A stretch of DNA of 64,000 nt from CAZMNY01 sp964567745 (lineage in GTDB: Bacteria > Planctomycetota > Planctomycetia > Pirellulales > Pirellulaceae): positions 124,001 through 188,000 of the forward strand of contig CAZMNY010000008.1 in assembly GCA_964567745.1 (NCBI GenBank), written 5' to 3'. Positions within the stretch are counted from its first letter, which is position 1; every line of letters starts with the position of its first letter. Under the pieces are notes generated by a model. That model was not told the DNA's origin. It searched no databases and saw nothing but the letters and a program-made list of their open reading frames with translations. Of this stretch, positions 55,794-64,000 are shown piece after piece. The position numbers and the translations under genes are program-made.

Positions 55794-55898
55794 CCGATCT
55801 CTCTCACTATCGCGTGACGTTGCGGATGGCCTCAACGTATCAACTTTGCCCGATTGATTCAAAGCGGATGTCGTGTGCACGGCGCGTAATCAGGTCGA

Positions 55899-57284
55899 CT
55901 ATCCGCCTAACTCCTCTTTCATGACACCGCGAAGTTCAGCGGCCAGAAAGAATGAGCCCGCGACGCAGACTAGGCCCGAGGGTTCGACATTGTCGATCGC
56001 CTTCCGCCAAGCGGTTCGCGGATCGGCTTCGATATGCAGTTTGGTCTTCGCGTTGGCGGTCGAGGCGTCGTGGGGCGACGAACTCGGGTGCCAGTCGTTC
56101 AAGATCGTTTCCGGGCGAGCCGCGCGAGACGTCTCTTGGAACTGGGTGACGATGATTTCATCGAAGAAGTCCGCAAACACGTCGAGCATCGCTCCGGCGT
56201 CTTTGTCGCGGCTCGTGGAAAAGACGAGCGTTTTCGGCCCGCCCGGATCGATCTCGCTGAGCAAGTCACAAAGAGCCTGTGCGGAAGCTCGGTTGTGGGC
56301 GGCGTCCAAAATGACCAGTGGAGAAGCGGAAATTCGTTCGATGCGAGCCGCGCACGACGTATTTGCCAGGCCGTTCCGTATCGCCGACTCCGTCACCGTG
56401 GCGCTCGTTTGTTCGGCGAACCTGCGGGCGAGGCAGACCGCGATGGCCGCGTTGGCCTCCTGGTGCCGACCCAACAAGCCCACCTCAAGTTGATCGAGCT
56501 GGATCCCAGCACTCGGCTCGTGGTAGGAGAATCCGCCCTGATCGAGATGATCGGCCAGAAAGTCTTGGTCCCATTTCCAAATCCGACACCGTCGCTCCTT
56601 GGCGAGTCGGCCGACCGGTTCGAACGGTTCGGCGGCCAGCGGTCCAACGACGACAGGCACGCCCGCTTTGAGGATGCCCGCTTTTTCGGTCGCGATCGAG
56701 GCCAAGTCATCTCCGAGCTGACGAGTGTGATCAAGGCTGATGCTGGTCACCGCGGTCACGTTGGGTTGGCAGACGTTGGTTGAGTCGAGTCGACCGCCGA
56801 GTCCGACTTCGACGACGGCGCAATCGACTTGATGCCGGGCAAACCGCAGCCAAGCCAGCGCCGTCGTAATCTCGAAGAACGTCGGCCCCGTCTCGCCTTT
56901 CAGTTGGCACTCGTCGTCCATTTGACGCACGACTTGCTCGACATCGGCAACCAGTTCGACCAGTTCGCCATCTTCGCACTCGACTCCGTCGATCGTGAAT
57001 CGTTCTTCTAGCCGATCGAGGTGCGGCGAGGTGTGCAGACCGGTCTTGAGCCCGGACTCGCGCAAGATGCTGGTCGTCAGTGCCGCCGTGGATCCTTTGC
57101 CTTTGGTGCCCGAAATGTGAATCGTGGGACAGGCGAGGTGCGGCTTGCCGAGCAAGTCGAGAAACCATCGCATGCGATCGAGCTTCAGGCGATTTGCCCG
57201 ATACGGCACCTTGCCCGTGCGTTCGTAGTTGATCCTACCGGTCAAGAATTCCAGCGCAGTTTGACGGTCCGCAATCTCATTCAT
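55899..57284 (-). CDS. folC: Bifunctional folylpolyglutamate/dihydrofolate synthase
   Basis: 461 residues. Mur-ligase-like ATPase with P-loop ISGTKGKGSTAAL (GTKGKGS at 59-65), HTSPHLDRLEERF, TFFEITTALAW, VVEVGLGGRLDSTNV, SISLDHTRQLG, KAGVPVV and the C-terminal DAAHNRASAQAL. It adds glutamate to dihydropteroate and to folates. It follows folP by about 22 kb on the other strand, completing two steps of folate synthesis within the window. Confidence 0.94.
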   Translation of the reverse strand: MNEIADRQTALEFLTGRINYERTGKVPYRANRLKLDRMRWFLDLLGKPHLACPTIHISGTKGKGSTAALTTSILRESGLKTGLHTSPHLDRLEERFTIDGVECEDGELVELVADVEQVVRQMDDECQLKGETGPTFFEITTALAWLRFARHQVDCAVVEVGLGGRLDSTNVCQPNVTAVTSISLDHTRQLGDDLASIATEKAGILKAGVPVVVGPLAAEPFEPVGRLAKERRCRIWKWDQDFLADHLDQGGFSYHEPSAGIQLDQLEVGLLGRHQEANAAIAVCLARRFAEQTSATVTESAIRNGLANTSCAARIERISASPLVILDAAHNRASAQALCDLLSEIDPGGPKTLVFSTSRDKDAGAMLDVFADFFDEIIVTQFQETSRAARPETILNDWHPSSSPHDASTANAKTKLHIEADPRTAWRKAIDNVEPSGLVCVAGSFFLAAELRGVMKEELGG

Positions 57285-57613
57285 GCCGTTATTGATCCGC
57301 GATGCGCGGCAAAACCGCGCCAGGTGTTAAACCGCAAGATTCCGTCCGGTTTTTCTGCGCTGTTCGCCGGTCGCCGAGCGTTGTGAATTCTTGAAGCCAA
57401 TTCGGAAGCGGCTATAGTAGAGGCTTACACATCGTGCTCGAGCAACACCACTGGGGCCATTGATGTCCAGATATCGTTCGACTGATTCCAAGAATTAGGC
57501 GAACCTCAGTTTCTCGCCGAGCGTACAGACTTCCAATCACGACTGCGCCCCCTCTGCGGATGTCACGTCATAGGGTTAGGTGCTTGACGCAAGCCGTCTG
57601 CGGAGAAGTGTTT
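57285..57613. other. Gene-free divergent region between folC and the ABC operon
   Basis: About 330 bp. Apart from the candidate promoter listed separately and a GGAGAAG ribosome-binding site before 57614, I see nothing. Confidence 0.5.
57391..57418 (+). promoter_or_regulatory. Candidate promoter of the ABC operon
   Basis: TTGAAG (57391-57396) and TATAGT (57413-57418) with 16 bp between them resemble a sigma-70 promoter, about 200 bp before the operon start. Confidence 0.45.
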
Positions 57614-58549
57614 ATGGCCGATACAACAGCTGATACCCCCGATACGACCAAGACTGATTCCCCCTCGGAAGAAGTAGTCATTGAAACGCGGGGCTTGGCC
57701 AAGATCTACCGCGATTTCTGGGGCCGCAAGAAAGTTCACGCACTCAAAGGGCTCGATCTGAAGGTGCATCGCGGCGAGGTTTTTGGCTTGCTTGGACCGA
57801 ACGGTTCGGGCAAGTCGACGACGATCAAGCTGCTTCTCGGCCTGCTCTTCCCGACAGGCGGACAGGCCCTGGTCTTCGATCGTCGCGCGACCGAGGTCAA
57901 AAAGAACGCGCGGCTCGGCTACCTGCCAGAAGAGTCGTATCTCTATAAGTTCCTCAACGCCGAAGAGACACTCGACTTCTACGCTCGATTGTTCAACATG
58001 ACGGCGGGCGAGCGGAAAGCTCGAGTCGCAGAGCTGATTGACATGATCGGCCTCGATTGGGCCAAGCGACGTCAGCTCAAAGAGTATTCCAAGGGAATGA
58101 CGCGCCGAATCGGTTTGGCTCAGGCGCTGATCAACGATCCCGAACTCATCATGCTCGACGAACCGACAACGGGCCTCGACCCGATCGGAACACGCGACAT
58201 GAAGGATCTCATTCTGCGGCTGAAAGAACAGGGCAAGACCGTGTTGATGTGCAGCCACCTGCTGGCCGACGTCCAGGATGTGTGCGATCGAATTGCCATT
58301 TTGCACCAGGGCGAGTTGAAGGAACTGGGCCGAGTGGATGATTTGCTGACTGTTCAGGAAGTCACGCAAATTCAGGCCAAGAGCCTTCCCGCGAGCGCCA
58401 AGGACGAGATCGCCTCAGTCATCCAAAAACATGGCGGGGAACTTGTATCGATGGAACGCCCGACATCGACTCTCGAAGACTTGTTCCTGCGTATTGTGCG
58501 CGACAGCGACGAGCGACCGGGTCGCCGAGCTGCGTCGGACAAAGAGTGA
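57614..58549 (+). CDS. ABC transporter ATP-binding protein
   Basis: 311 residues from the ATG at 57614 with GGAGAAG upstream; the longer frame adds 18 residues. Walker A GPNGSGKST (61-69), Q-loop YLPEESYLY, signature YSKGMTRRIGLAQAL, Walker B LIMLDEPTTGLDP and the H-loop MCSHLL. The C-terminal extension (res ~225-311) is typical of CcmA/NatA-like exporters. It powers the permease encoded 71 nt downstream. Confidence 0.94.
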   Translation: MADTTADTPDTTKTDSPSEEVVIETRGLAKIYRDFWGRKKVHALKGLDLKVHRGEVFGLLGPNGSGKSTTIKLLLGLLFPTGGQALVFDRRATEVKKNARLGYLPEESYLYKFLNAEETLDFYARLFNMTAGERKARVAELIDMIGLDWAKRRQLKEYSKGMTRRIGLAQALINDPELIMLDEPTTGLDPIGTRDMKDLILRLKEQGKTVLMCSHLLADVQDVCDRIAILHQGELKELGRVDDLLTVQEVTQIQAKSLPASAKDEIASVIQKHGGELVSMERPTSTLEDLFLRIVRDSDERPGRRAASDKE

Positions 58550-58620
58550 TAACGCGTTCGACCTTTGCGACACTGATCGAACTCCCTACGAAACACCTTT
58601 CAACTTAGGCCGACCGTTTC

Positions 58621-60510
58621 ATGATTGTCGACTACGAAATCCAGTCGCTCTGGGAGTGGCTACTTCCCTCGCTTGGGAAAAACGGAGCACTGCTAGAATT
58701 CGTGTTCATGGCCGCAGTCATATGCCTCCTAGGCGTGATTGTCGGCTATCTCGGTTCGGCTCTTCGTCACGGCTTCAACGAGGGCTTCTACCGCATGGCG
58801 GCTGTCGTCGTTAACGCGCCCGCCGATCTGCTGCGTATCGGGTTTGGCCGCGTGCTGGCCATGGCCATGTTGGCGGCTCAAGAAGCGATTCGAAAAAAGA
58901 TCCTCATCGTTTTCGGCATTTTTGTTCTCTTCCTTTTGGTCGCCGGCTGGTATCTCGACCAGGAAAGCGACCGCCCCGCCGAGATCTATTTGTCGTTTGT
59001 GCTGACCTCCACCAACTTCCTGATCGTTGTGATGGCGCTGTTTATCAGCGCGTTTAGCCTGCCGAACGATATCAAGAATCGAACGATTTACACGATCGTC
59101 ACCAAGCCCGTGCTTCCGTCAGAAATCGTCATCGGGCGGATTCTCGGCTTCACCGCTGTGGGCACGGTCATGCTGGCCATGATGGGCGGCGTTAGCTACC
59201 TCTTTGTTGTGCGAGGTTTGTCGCACCGGCACGAGTTTGTGGCTGAGAACGCGGCGGCGGAGATTGTCGAGGGCAAGGTTGTCGAGAAGGGCAAGACGGA
59301 ACACTCGAACCACCACTCCCACGAGTTCACATTTGATGAGAAGGAGGGTATTGGCGTAACGGATTCTGTCATGCAACACACTCATATCATCGAGAAGGCG
59401 GGCGATGAGTTTGTTATCGCCGGTTCGCCTGAAGGACTACCGCCCTCGGGCCGAGTTCCGCATTTTGGCAAACTTCGATTTTTGAACCGAGCCGGCGCGG
59501 AAGGCGACGGAGTGAACGTCGGTTATGAATGGACCTACCGAAAGTACATTGAAGGCGGCACATTGGCCGCCGCCATCTGGACTTTCGACGGCATCAACGA
59601 GAGGAATTTTCCGAAAGGAGGCCTTCCGCTTGAACTCAATCTGACGGTGTTTCGAACACACAAAGGCGATATTGAAAAGACAATCGTTGGCGAGATCATA
59701 CTTCAGAACCCCGACCCTAATGCCGCGATTCGCCGCAGCACGCCGATCACATTTTCAGTGAAAGAATATCAGTCGGATCAGCAGTTTATCCCCCGGAAAA
59801 TCCCAGCCGTAAGGCTCGATGAGTCGACCCCAATTGACGTCGATCTATTTGATGACCTCGCGCCAGATGGCAAGCTCGAGGTGATCGTACGATGTGCGGA
59901 ACGAGCCCAATATTTTGGAATGGCTCAAGCTGATGTCTACTTCAAGGCGTCGGAAACATGGTTCATCGTCAACTTTTTCAAAGCCTACGCCGGGATTTGG
60001 ATGCAGATGCTGATCGTGATTTGCCTCGGCGTCACACTCAGTACTTTCCTCAGCGGACCCGTTGCCATGATGGCGACAATATCCACTCTTGCGATGGGCG
60101 TCTTCACTCGATTCATCGCCGGGATATTTGGCGAGCAATTCGAGGCGAATCCGTTTCTCGCGAGGCTTTTTGGCACCGTGCCTGACAAAGGCGTCGGCAT
60201 CCCGGGCGGCGGACCGATCGAATCACTCATCCGAGTTGTCACGCAGAAGAACGTCTCAATCGATTTGGAGCTCCACCCATTGATCACGGCGGCGATCAGC
60301 TGGATTGATCTATTCCTGATGGGCGTGCTCTATATTTTTACCCAAATTCTTCCGGACTTCAGGCAGCTCAATCGAGCCGATAATGTTGCGACTGGTTTTG
60401 ACATTCCGATGACGCTGATGACTCAGCACAGTTTGATCACGTTGTCGTTTTTTGTCATGCTGTCCATTGTAGGCTATTTCATTCTTAAGACACGGGAAAT
60501 CGCGGCATGA
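58621..60510 (+). CDS. ABC transporter permease with large extracytoplasmic domain
   Basis: 629 residues. Hydrophobic segments at about 20-45, 95-120, 130-155 and 175-200. A ~230-residue soluble insert follows (res ~200-440, including an acidic/His-rich stretch with HSNHHSHEF), and then several C-terminal segments (MQMLIVICLGVTLSTFL, VAMMATISTLAMGVF). This fits ABC-2-type permeases of the exporter or gliding class. The His-rich patch could bind metal. It overlaps the next gene (ATGA at 60507-60510), so the three genes form one unit. Confidence 0.85.
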   Translation: MIVDYEIQSLWEWLLPSLGKNGALLEFVFMAAVICLLGVIVGYLGSALRHGFNEGFYRMAAVVVNAPADLLRIGFGRVLAMAMLAAQEAIRKKILIVFGIFVLFLLVAGWYLDQESDRPAEIYLSFVLTSTNFLIVVMALFISAFSLPNDIKNRTIYTIVTKPVLPSEIVIGRILGFTAVGTVMLAMMGGVSYLFVVRGLSHRHEFVAENAAAEIVEGKVVEKGKTEHSNHHSHEFTFDEKEGIGVTDSVMQHTHIIEKAGDEFVIAGSPEGLPPSGRVPHFGKLRFLNRAGAEGDGVNVGYEWTYRKYIEGGTLAAAIWTFDGINERNFPKGGLPLELNLTVFRTHKGDIEKTIVGEIILQNPDPNAAIRRSTPITFSVKEYQSDQQFIPRKIPAVRLDESTPIDVDLFDDLAPDGKLEVIVRCAERAQYFGMAQADVYFKASETWFIVNFFKAYAGIWMQMLIVICLGVTLSTFLSGPVAMMATISTLAMGVFTRFIAGIFGEQFEANPFLARLFGTVPDKGVGIPGGGPIESLIRVVTQKNVSIDLELHPLITAAISWIDLFLMGVLYIFTQILPDFRQLNRADNVATGFDIPMTLMTQHSLITLSFFVMLSIVGYFILKTREIAA

Positions 60511-62309
60511 ATCTAGGATCATCGTTTTGGCGAAAGATCGTGTACGCCGCCAGCATTGGCGTCTTGCTCTTCCCGTTGTTCATTCTCGGTCAGCCCGCGA
60601 GCATGGGACCTGAGGGCCGTCGGCCTGGCGGGAAGTTGGCTCAACTGCGTCATCAACACAAACTGTCTCAAGCCAACTTGGGCGACATCGACCCGGCCAG
60701 CGAGTCGATGAGGCTAGCCTCGTTGGGAATGAGTGGCGTCGCCGCGACAGTGTTGTGGAATCAAGCTCAGCATTACAAGAACGAGCACAACTTCGACAAG
60801 ATGGCGGTGGCTATCAAACAAATGTCGAAGATTCAGCCAAACTACATCGCCGTTTGGGATTTCCAAGCGCACAACCTCGGCTACAACGTCTCGGTCGAAT
60901 TCGATAACTACAAACACCGGTATCACTGGGTCAAGAAGGGAATCGATTTCCTCATCGATGGCACTCGGCATAATGCCGAAAGTCCGAAATTGCTTTCAAA
61001 GACCGGATGGTACATGGGCCAAAAAATCGGCCGCTCCGACGAGAAGCGACCATTCCGCGTGCTGTTCCGAAACGACTTCGAATTCCATCGAAGGCTCGAC
61101 CAAGAAGTGGACGTGCTGAGCAACAATAAGATTCGCGGGCCGGACGCGAGCCCCGACAATTGGCTCGTTGGAAGACTCTTCCACTTGCGCGCCCAGTCTC
61201 TGGTGGATGACCTTGGTGTTCGCCCAGCGAATAGCCCGCTGATTTTTCACAAAGACGCGCCGATGTCGCTGATGAACTTCTCCAAGGCGATTGAAGCTGA
61301 GGGTAATTTTTCTGACTTCACGATGAGGGCGTGGGAGAGGGCTGCGGTAGCTTGGAAGAATTTTGGCCGTCGCCAACTGCCGACCTCATACGGCATGACC
61401 ATTCGCCTGGGCGACGACGTTTCGCATGAGATTCGCGAAATGCAAATGGAGCTCGACTCGATCGCACCTGGCGTTCGAAAGAACCTCGTCGCGGAACGCG
61501 AAGCATCGTTGACTGAGGCAGAGCGAAAAGCACTTGCGACTCCACGAGAGCAAATGCAGGACGACATGTACGAAGCCTACATGGCTGGCGCACAGAAGAT
61601 GCATTATAGCGAAGAGGACGTCGCCAACCGCGCGCCAAACGATGTACGACGCAAAGCGTTGAGAATTGCCGAGGAAATTGCGGCGAAAACGGAATACGCA
61701 TCGCGAGTCTCTCAGTCTCAAGATACCGTCGCTTATCGCTATTGGTTGATGAGGGCGGAACTCGAACAAACGCCGCAAATGACCAAAGCACGCGAACTCA
61801 TCTTCAACGCGAAACAGTCGATGGATGAGGCTCACCTTGAGGAAGCCAAAGAGCTTTACGATGAGTCGTGGGGCATTTGGGCCAAAGTGCTCGCCGAAAA
61901 TCCAGTCCTACGCGATGAATTGGCCGAGGACGATTTGTCTAGCCACCTCAAGCAGTACACCGTGTTGCTGCGACAACTGGACGAAGAGTTTCCGCTCGAC
62001 TTCCCACTCAAGCAATTCGTCGGTATGCCTTCATCTGGCGTCGAACAGCCACCGGCATTACCAACGCCAACTCGGATCACGCCCGCGGGAGCTCCCGACG
62101 CGGCCCCGTCAACAGACAAGCCAGCAGACGCTAAACCAGCTGACGCTAAACCGGCTGACGCCAAACCGGCGGATGCCAAACCGGCTGACACGAAGCCTGC
62201 CGACGCTAAACCGGCAGCAGACAAGCCAGCAGCAGACAAGCAGCCTGCAGACAAGAAGCCTGCAGACAAGAAGCCTGCAGACAAGAAGGACGTTGACGAC
62301 ATTCCGTAA
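60507..62309 (+). CDS. Membrane-anchored ABC-operon partner with KPADA-repeat tail
   Basis: 600 residues, start overlapping the permease stop. One N-terminal TM (KIVYAASIGVLLFPLFILG). A long predicted alpha-helical body follows, with tetratricopeptide-like spacing in its first half (ASLGMSGVAATVLWNQAQHY, MAVAIKQMSKIQPNYIAVWD) and coiled helical segments later. The tail after residue 535 is a PADA/PADK repeat ending KKDVDDIP. The body probably sits outside the inner membrane and works with the permease; cargo unknown. Confidence 0.78.
   Translation: MNLGSSFWRKIVYAASIGVLLFPLFILGQPASMGPEGRRPGGKLAQLRHQHKLSQANLGDIDPASESMRLASLGMSGVAATVLWNQAQHYKNEHNFDKMAVAIKQMSKIQPNYIAVWDFQAHNLGYNVSVEFDNYKHRYHWVKKGIDFLIDGTRHNAESPKLLSKTGWYMGQKIGRSDEKRPFRVLFRNDFEFHRRLDQEVDVLSNNKIRGPDASPDNWLVGRLFHLRAQSLVDDLGVRPANSPLIFHKDAPMSLMNFSKAIEAEGNFSDFTMRAWERAAVAWKNFGRRQLPTSYGMTIRLGDDVSHEIREMQMELDSIAPGVRKNLVAEREASLTEAERKALATPREQMQDDMYEAYMAGAQKMHYSEEDVANRAPNDVRRKALRIAEEIAAKTEYASRVSQSQDTVAYRYWLMRAELEQTPQMTKARELIFNAKQSMDEAHLEEAKELYDESWGIWAKVLAENPVLRDELAEDDLSSHLKQYTVLLRQLDEEFPLDFPLKQFVGMPSSGVEQPPALPTPTRITPAGAPDAAPSTDKPADAKPADAKPADAKPADAKPADTKPADAKPAADKPAADKQPADKKPADKKPADKKDVDDIP
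62118..62289 (+). repeat. Coding tandem repeat KPADA/KPAAD/KKPAD
   Basis: Eleven or so 15-nt units, first KPADA (about 5 copies and one KPADT), then KPAAD, then KKPAD, at the 3' end of the ABC partner gene. Synonymous differences between units show it is not a very recent expansion. Confidence 0.85.
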
Positions 62310-62801
62310 CGCGCAATCGGTTGAGGGAGTCTAACGTGCCGCGAGTCTTACAGCACACGCGGTGACGTGAACGTCACGGAGGCTTCCATCACCGACCCGT
62401 CGCGTTAGCGAGAGCCACTCGAGACCAGAAGCGTCAGCGACGGTTCAACGCTTGCGACAGGCGGTTCTGCGGACAACGTCTCAGCGAGTCGTATTGTTCT
62501 TGCGATTCATCGAAGCGAGTTGAGCGGCATGGCGAACGGGCGCCCACGACGTCGCTGCAGTGCTACAATTCTTGCTCATATGATTTTCTCTGGTCGTTTT
62601 CTGCGCGTCGTTGCGGAATCGGAGCGACAGGGATCGAGATTGCGGACGGGATCGAGCAAGGGTATCGCCGAAACCTAGTGCAGCGTCAACACTAAGAATT
62701 AGGATCCCAGTGTTTGTATCGTACGCCGCCAAGTCAAGTTACGCCGAAGCCAACCCCCATTTTTAGAGTTGACGCGGCACTAGTATCGAGGTGAGAAACC
62801 A
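62310..62801. other. Gene-free region with a short palindrome
   Basis: About 490 bp. A perfect palindrome gtgacgtgaacgtcac lies at 62362-62377 and could be a regulator site. Short frames here (for example the minus-strand 62481-62732) lack coding character. No T-run terminator was found after the ABC operon. Confidence 0.5.
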
Positions 62802-63011
62802 ATGTCAGAAACAAAAATCAGCGTGCGCGATAACGGTCCTTTCTTGATTGAAGGCGCGATTACGATTGTCGACAGCGAAGGGGCACCGTTCCCCACACCC
62901 GACAAGCCCGTAATCGCTCTTTGTCGCTGCGGTCATTCGGCAAACCAACCGTTTTGCGATGGCTCGCACAACGGATGCGGATTCGAATCAGCCGAGCGAG
63001 CGCCCTCTTAG
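62802..63011 (+). CDS. CDGSH-type iron-sulfur protein
   Basis: 69 residues. The signature CRCGHSANQPFCDGSH gives Cys41, Cys43, Cys52 and His56, the 3Cys-1His ligands of a [2Fe-2S] cluster. Only one CDGSH motif, as in short bacterial mitoNEET-like proteins. N-terminal GPFLIEGAITIVDSEG is the small beta part. Such proteins transfer clusters or electrons; partner unknown. Monocistronic here. Confidence 0.93.
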   Translation: MSETKISVRDNGPFLIEGAITIVDSEGAPFPTPDKPVIALCRCGHSANQPFCDGSHNGCGFESAERAPS

Positions 63012-63375
63012 TCAAAGTCGTTTCTGCGCCGCACGCGAGTGGCCTGGATCGATCCGAGCATGATGCGAGACGGACCCGCCTTCGTTGCTGGACGAGTCGC
63101 TCAACTCGTTGCATCGACACGTTATCCCCAGCGAGCGGGTCGGCGAGCGATGACGCAAGCCAAGCTCCCATCGGCGTTTCGCTCAAGCAGCAGACATCTC
63201 ATTTTCTCGGGCCGCGGTCTGTTACGGTAGGCAGTCGTTTGGCTCGACGAGTTGGCCTGGAATTCTCCGTCGATCGATCGAGCCGCGATCTACGATTGCC
63301 GGAGTCGCTCCTATCTGCCGGTTCAATTTTGAAAACGGTTTGTCTGCGATGCCGTCTTGAAAGGAAATAGCACTT
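63012..63375. other. Gene-free region before the partial right-edge gene
   Basis: About 360 bp. A longer plus-strand frame (62921-63370) overlaps the CDGSH gene out of frame and is Arg/Ser-rich, so I treat it as a shadow. The only clear signal is an AAAGGAAA ribosome-binding site before 63376. Confidence 0.45.
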
Positions 63376-64000
63376 ATGGATGAACCCGCCATCGACCCTC
63401 AGCCCGCCATTGAGATTTCAACTTGGTCGGACGAAACCGAAACGGCCTCGGCTGCCTACATCGGCCGCTGGTATCAGCTCGTCAGCACAACCAATTGGGA
63501 GAAGGGCCGGATCATCTTGCAGTGGCGGGACGCCGTTGCCGATGAGGGGGCGCCAGTCACCGACTATTCCGACGAGGCGTGGGCCAAGCGAGTTGGCGGC
63601 GTGACAGGGCAACATGTCGGTCGGCTGCGACGCGTGTTCCAGCGTTTCGGCGCGAGCTACGAATCGTTCGGCGGTCTTTTTTGGAGCCATTTTCAAGCGG
63701 CCGTCGAATGGGAAGACGCCGAGATGTGGCTCGAGGGCGCGGTGCAAAACAAGTGGTCGGTGTCTCAAATGCGAAAGCAACGATGGGAATCGATCGGTGC
63801 CCCGGCCGACAAGAAGCCGAAAGACGAAGATATCATCGTCACCGAGATCAATGAGGATATTGATCATGCACTGACTCAGGACCCGACAGCCCATTCCAAA
63901 GAAGGCGCCATCGAAGGCGTCAGCGGTCCGCGACACGACGGTCCCGATTTCGGTGAGGAAGACGAGGGGCGATCAGCGAAAGAGGCATCGATCTACGCGG
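63376..64000 (+). CDS. Planctomycete hypothetical protein, 3' truncated by window edge
   Basis: Reads open from ATG 63376 (MDEPAIDPQPAIEIS) to the window end with no stop, 208 codons so far; AAAGGAAA lies about nine bases upstream. Conserved-looking core GRWYQLVSTTNWEKGRIILQW ... YSDEAWAKRVGGVTGQHVGRL ... FQAAVEWEDAEMWLEGA (res ~30-140), rich in Trp, with a helix-turn-helix-like spacing, then an acidic tail. It resembles planctomycete-only proteins of unknown role; a DNA-associated function is possible but not shown. Confidence 0.75.
   Translation, partial: MDEPAIDPQPAIEISTWSDETETASAAYIGRWYQLVSTTNWEKGRIILQWRDAVADEGAPVTDYSDEAWAKRVGGVTGQHVGRLRRVFQRFGASYESFGGLFWSHFQAAVEWEDAEMWLEGAVQNKWSVSQMRKQRWESIGAPADKKPKDEDIIVTEINEDIDHALTQDPTAHSKEGAIEGVSGPRHDGPDFGEEDEGRSAKEASIYA

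Noticed and set aside
61856..62302. Ala/Ser/Gly-rich minus-strand frame
   Set aside because: It is the reverse reading of the KPADA coding repeat.
62481..62732. Minus-strand 83-codon frame
   Set aside because: No motif, no ribosome-binding site, and no coding-like composition.
62921..63370. 149-codon plus-strand frame overlapping the CDGSH gene
   Set aside because: Starts inside the CDGSH gene out of frame and is Arg/Ser-rich; no ribosome-binding site or motif.

Overview
The window looks like a chromosomal segment of a planctomycete (Pirellulales-like). The evidence is the mix of families typical of that phylum: a BBP7-type outer-membrane barrel, a DUF1501 Tat-exported protein, an arylsulfatase, a PQQ-type beta-propeller protein, cadherin-like tandem-95 repeats, small leucine-rich-repeat membrane proteins, a free-standing RNA-polymerase alpha-CTD protein and a CDGSH protein. 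Housekeeping genes are scattered singly or in short runs rather than in textbook operons. The sequence is moderately GC-rich, and GTG or TTG starts are common. I see no rRNA, tRNA, CRISPR array, transposase, integrase or prophage gene.

Layout. 1-4.4 kb: 3' end of a giant adhesin-like protein, a BBP7 barrel and an LRR-like membrane protein. 4.6-9.2 kb: alpha-CTD protein, PcrA/UvrD helicase, PQQ propeller. 9.4-11.5 kb: a tight three-gene cassette of a membrane protein with an arrestin-like domain, a second arrestin-like protein and a small P-loop ATPase. 11.5-12.3 kb: gene-free repeat-bearing DNA. 12.3-16.1 kb: Tyr/Pro-rich secreted protein, second LRR-like protein, DRG/TGS GTPase. 16.2-24.4 kb: PolX, TPR-thioredoxin fusion, SpoU methyltransferase, purA, uppS, cdsA. 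24.7-34.4 kb: a long co-directional block (phoH, 7TM-HD hydrolase, ybeY, CNNM/CorC protein, recO, BamD-like and LptE-like lipoproteins, folP, small membrane protein). 34.6-44.4 kb: proA, fliM, cstA, HEAT-like protein, trxB, Nramp-like transporter, asnS. 44.5-47.4 kb: small membrane protein, then a translationally coupled cassette of a 65-aa protein, a membrane-anchored FGE/SUMF1-fold protein lacking the FGE cysteine pair, and a zinc-ribbon GTPase. 47.4-57.3 kb, mostly minus strand: carA, alaC, sulfatase, tandem PpiC/SurA-like chaperone, DUF1501 protein, folC. 57.6-62.3 kb: three-gene ABC export operon. 62.8-64 kb: CDGSH protein and the 5' part of a planctomycete hypothetical gene.

How the genes fit together. 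The 23-34 kb block combines undecaprenyl-phosphate and phospholipid synthesis (uppS, cdsA), envelope assembly (BamD-like, LptE-like), RNA maturation (phoH, ybeY) and second-messenger or metal functions (7TM-HD, CNNM). It supports the view that planctomycetes keep a Gram-negative-type outer membrane. folP and folC, both for folate, lie about 23 kb apart.

The most interesting unexplained pieces are the GTPase/degenerate-FGE cassette (45.1-47.4 kb), the arrestin-like/P-loop cassette (9.4-11.5 kb), and a compact structured segment ending in an intrinsic terminator between carA and alaC (48.62-48.78 kb), which may encode a small RNA. All functional statements come from reading motifs by eye; no database search was run.
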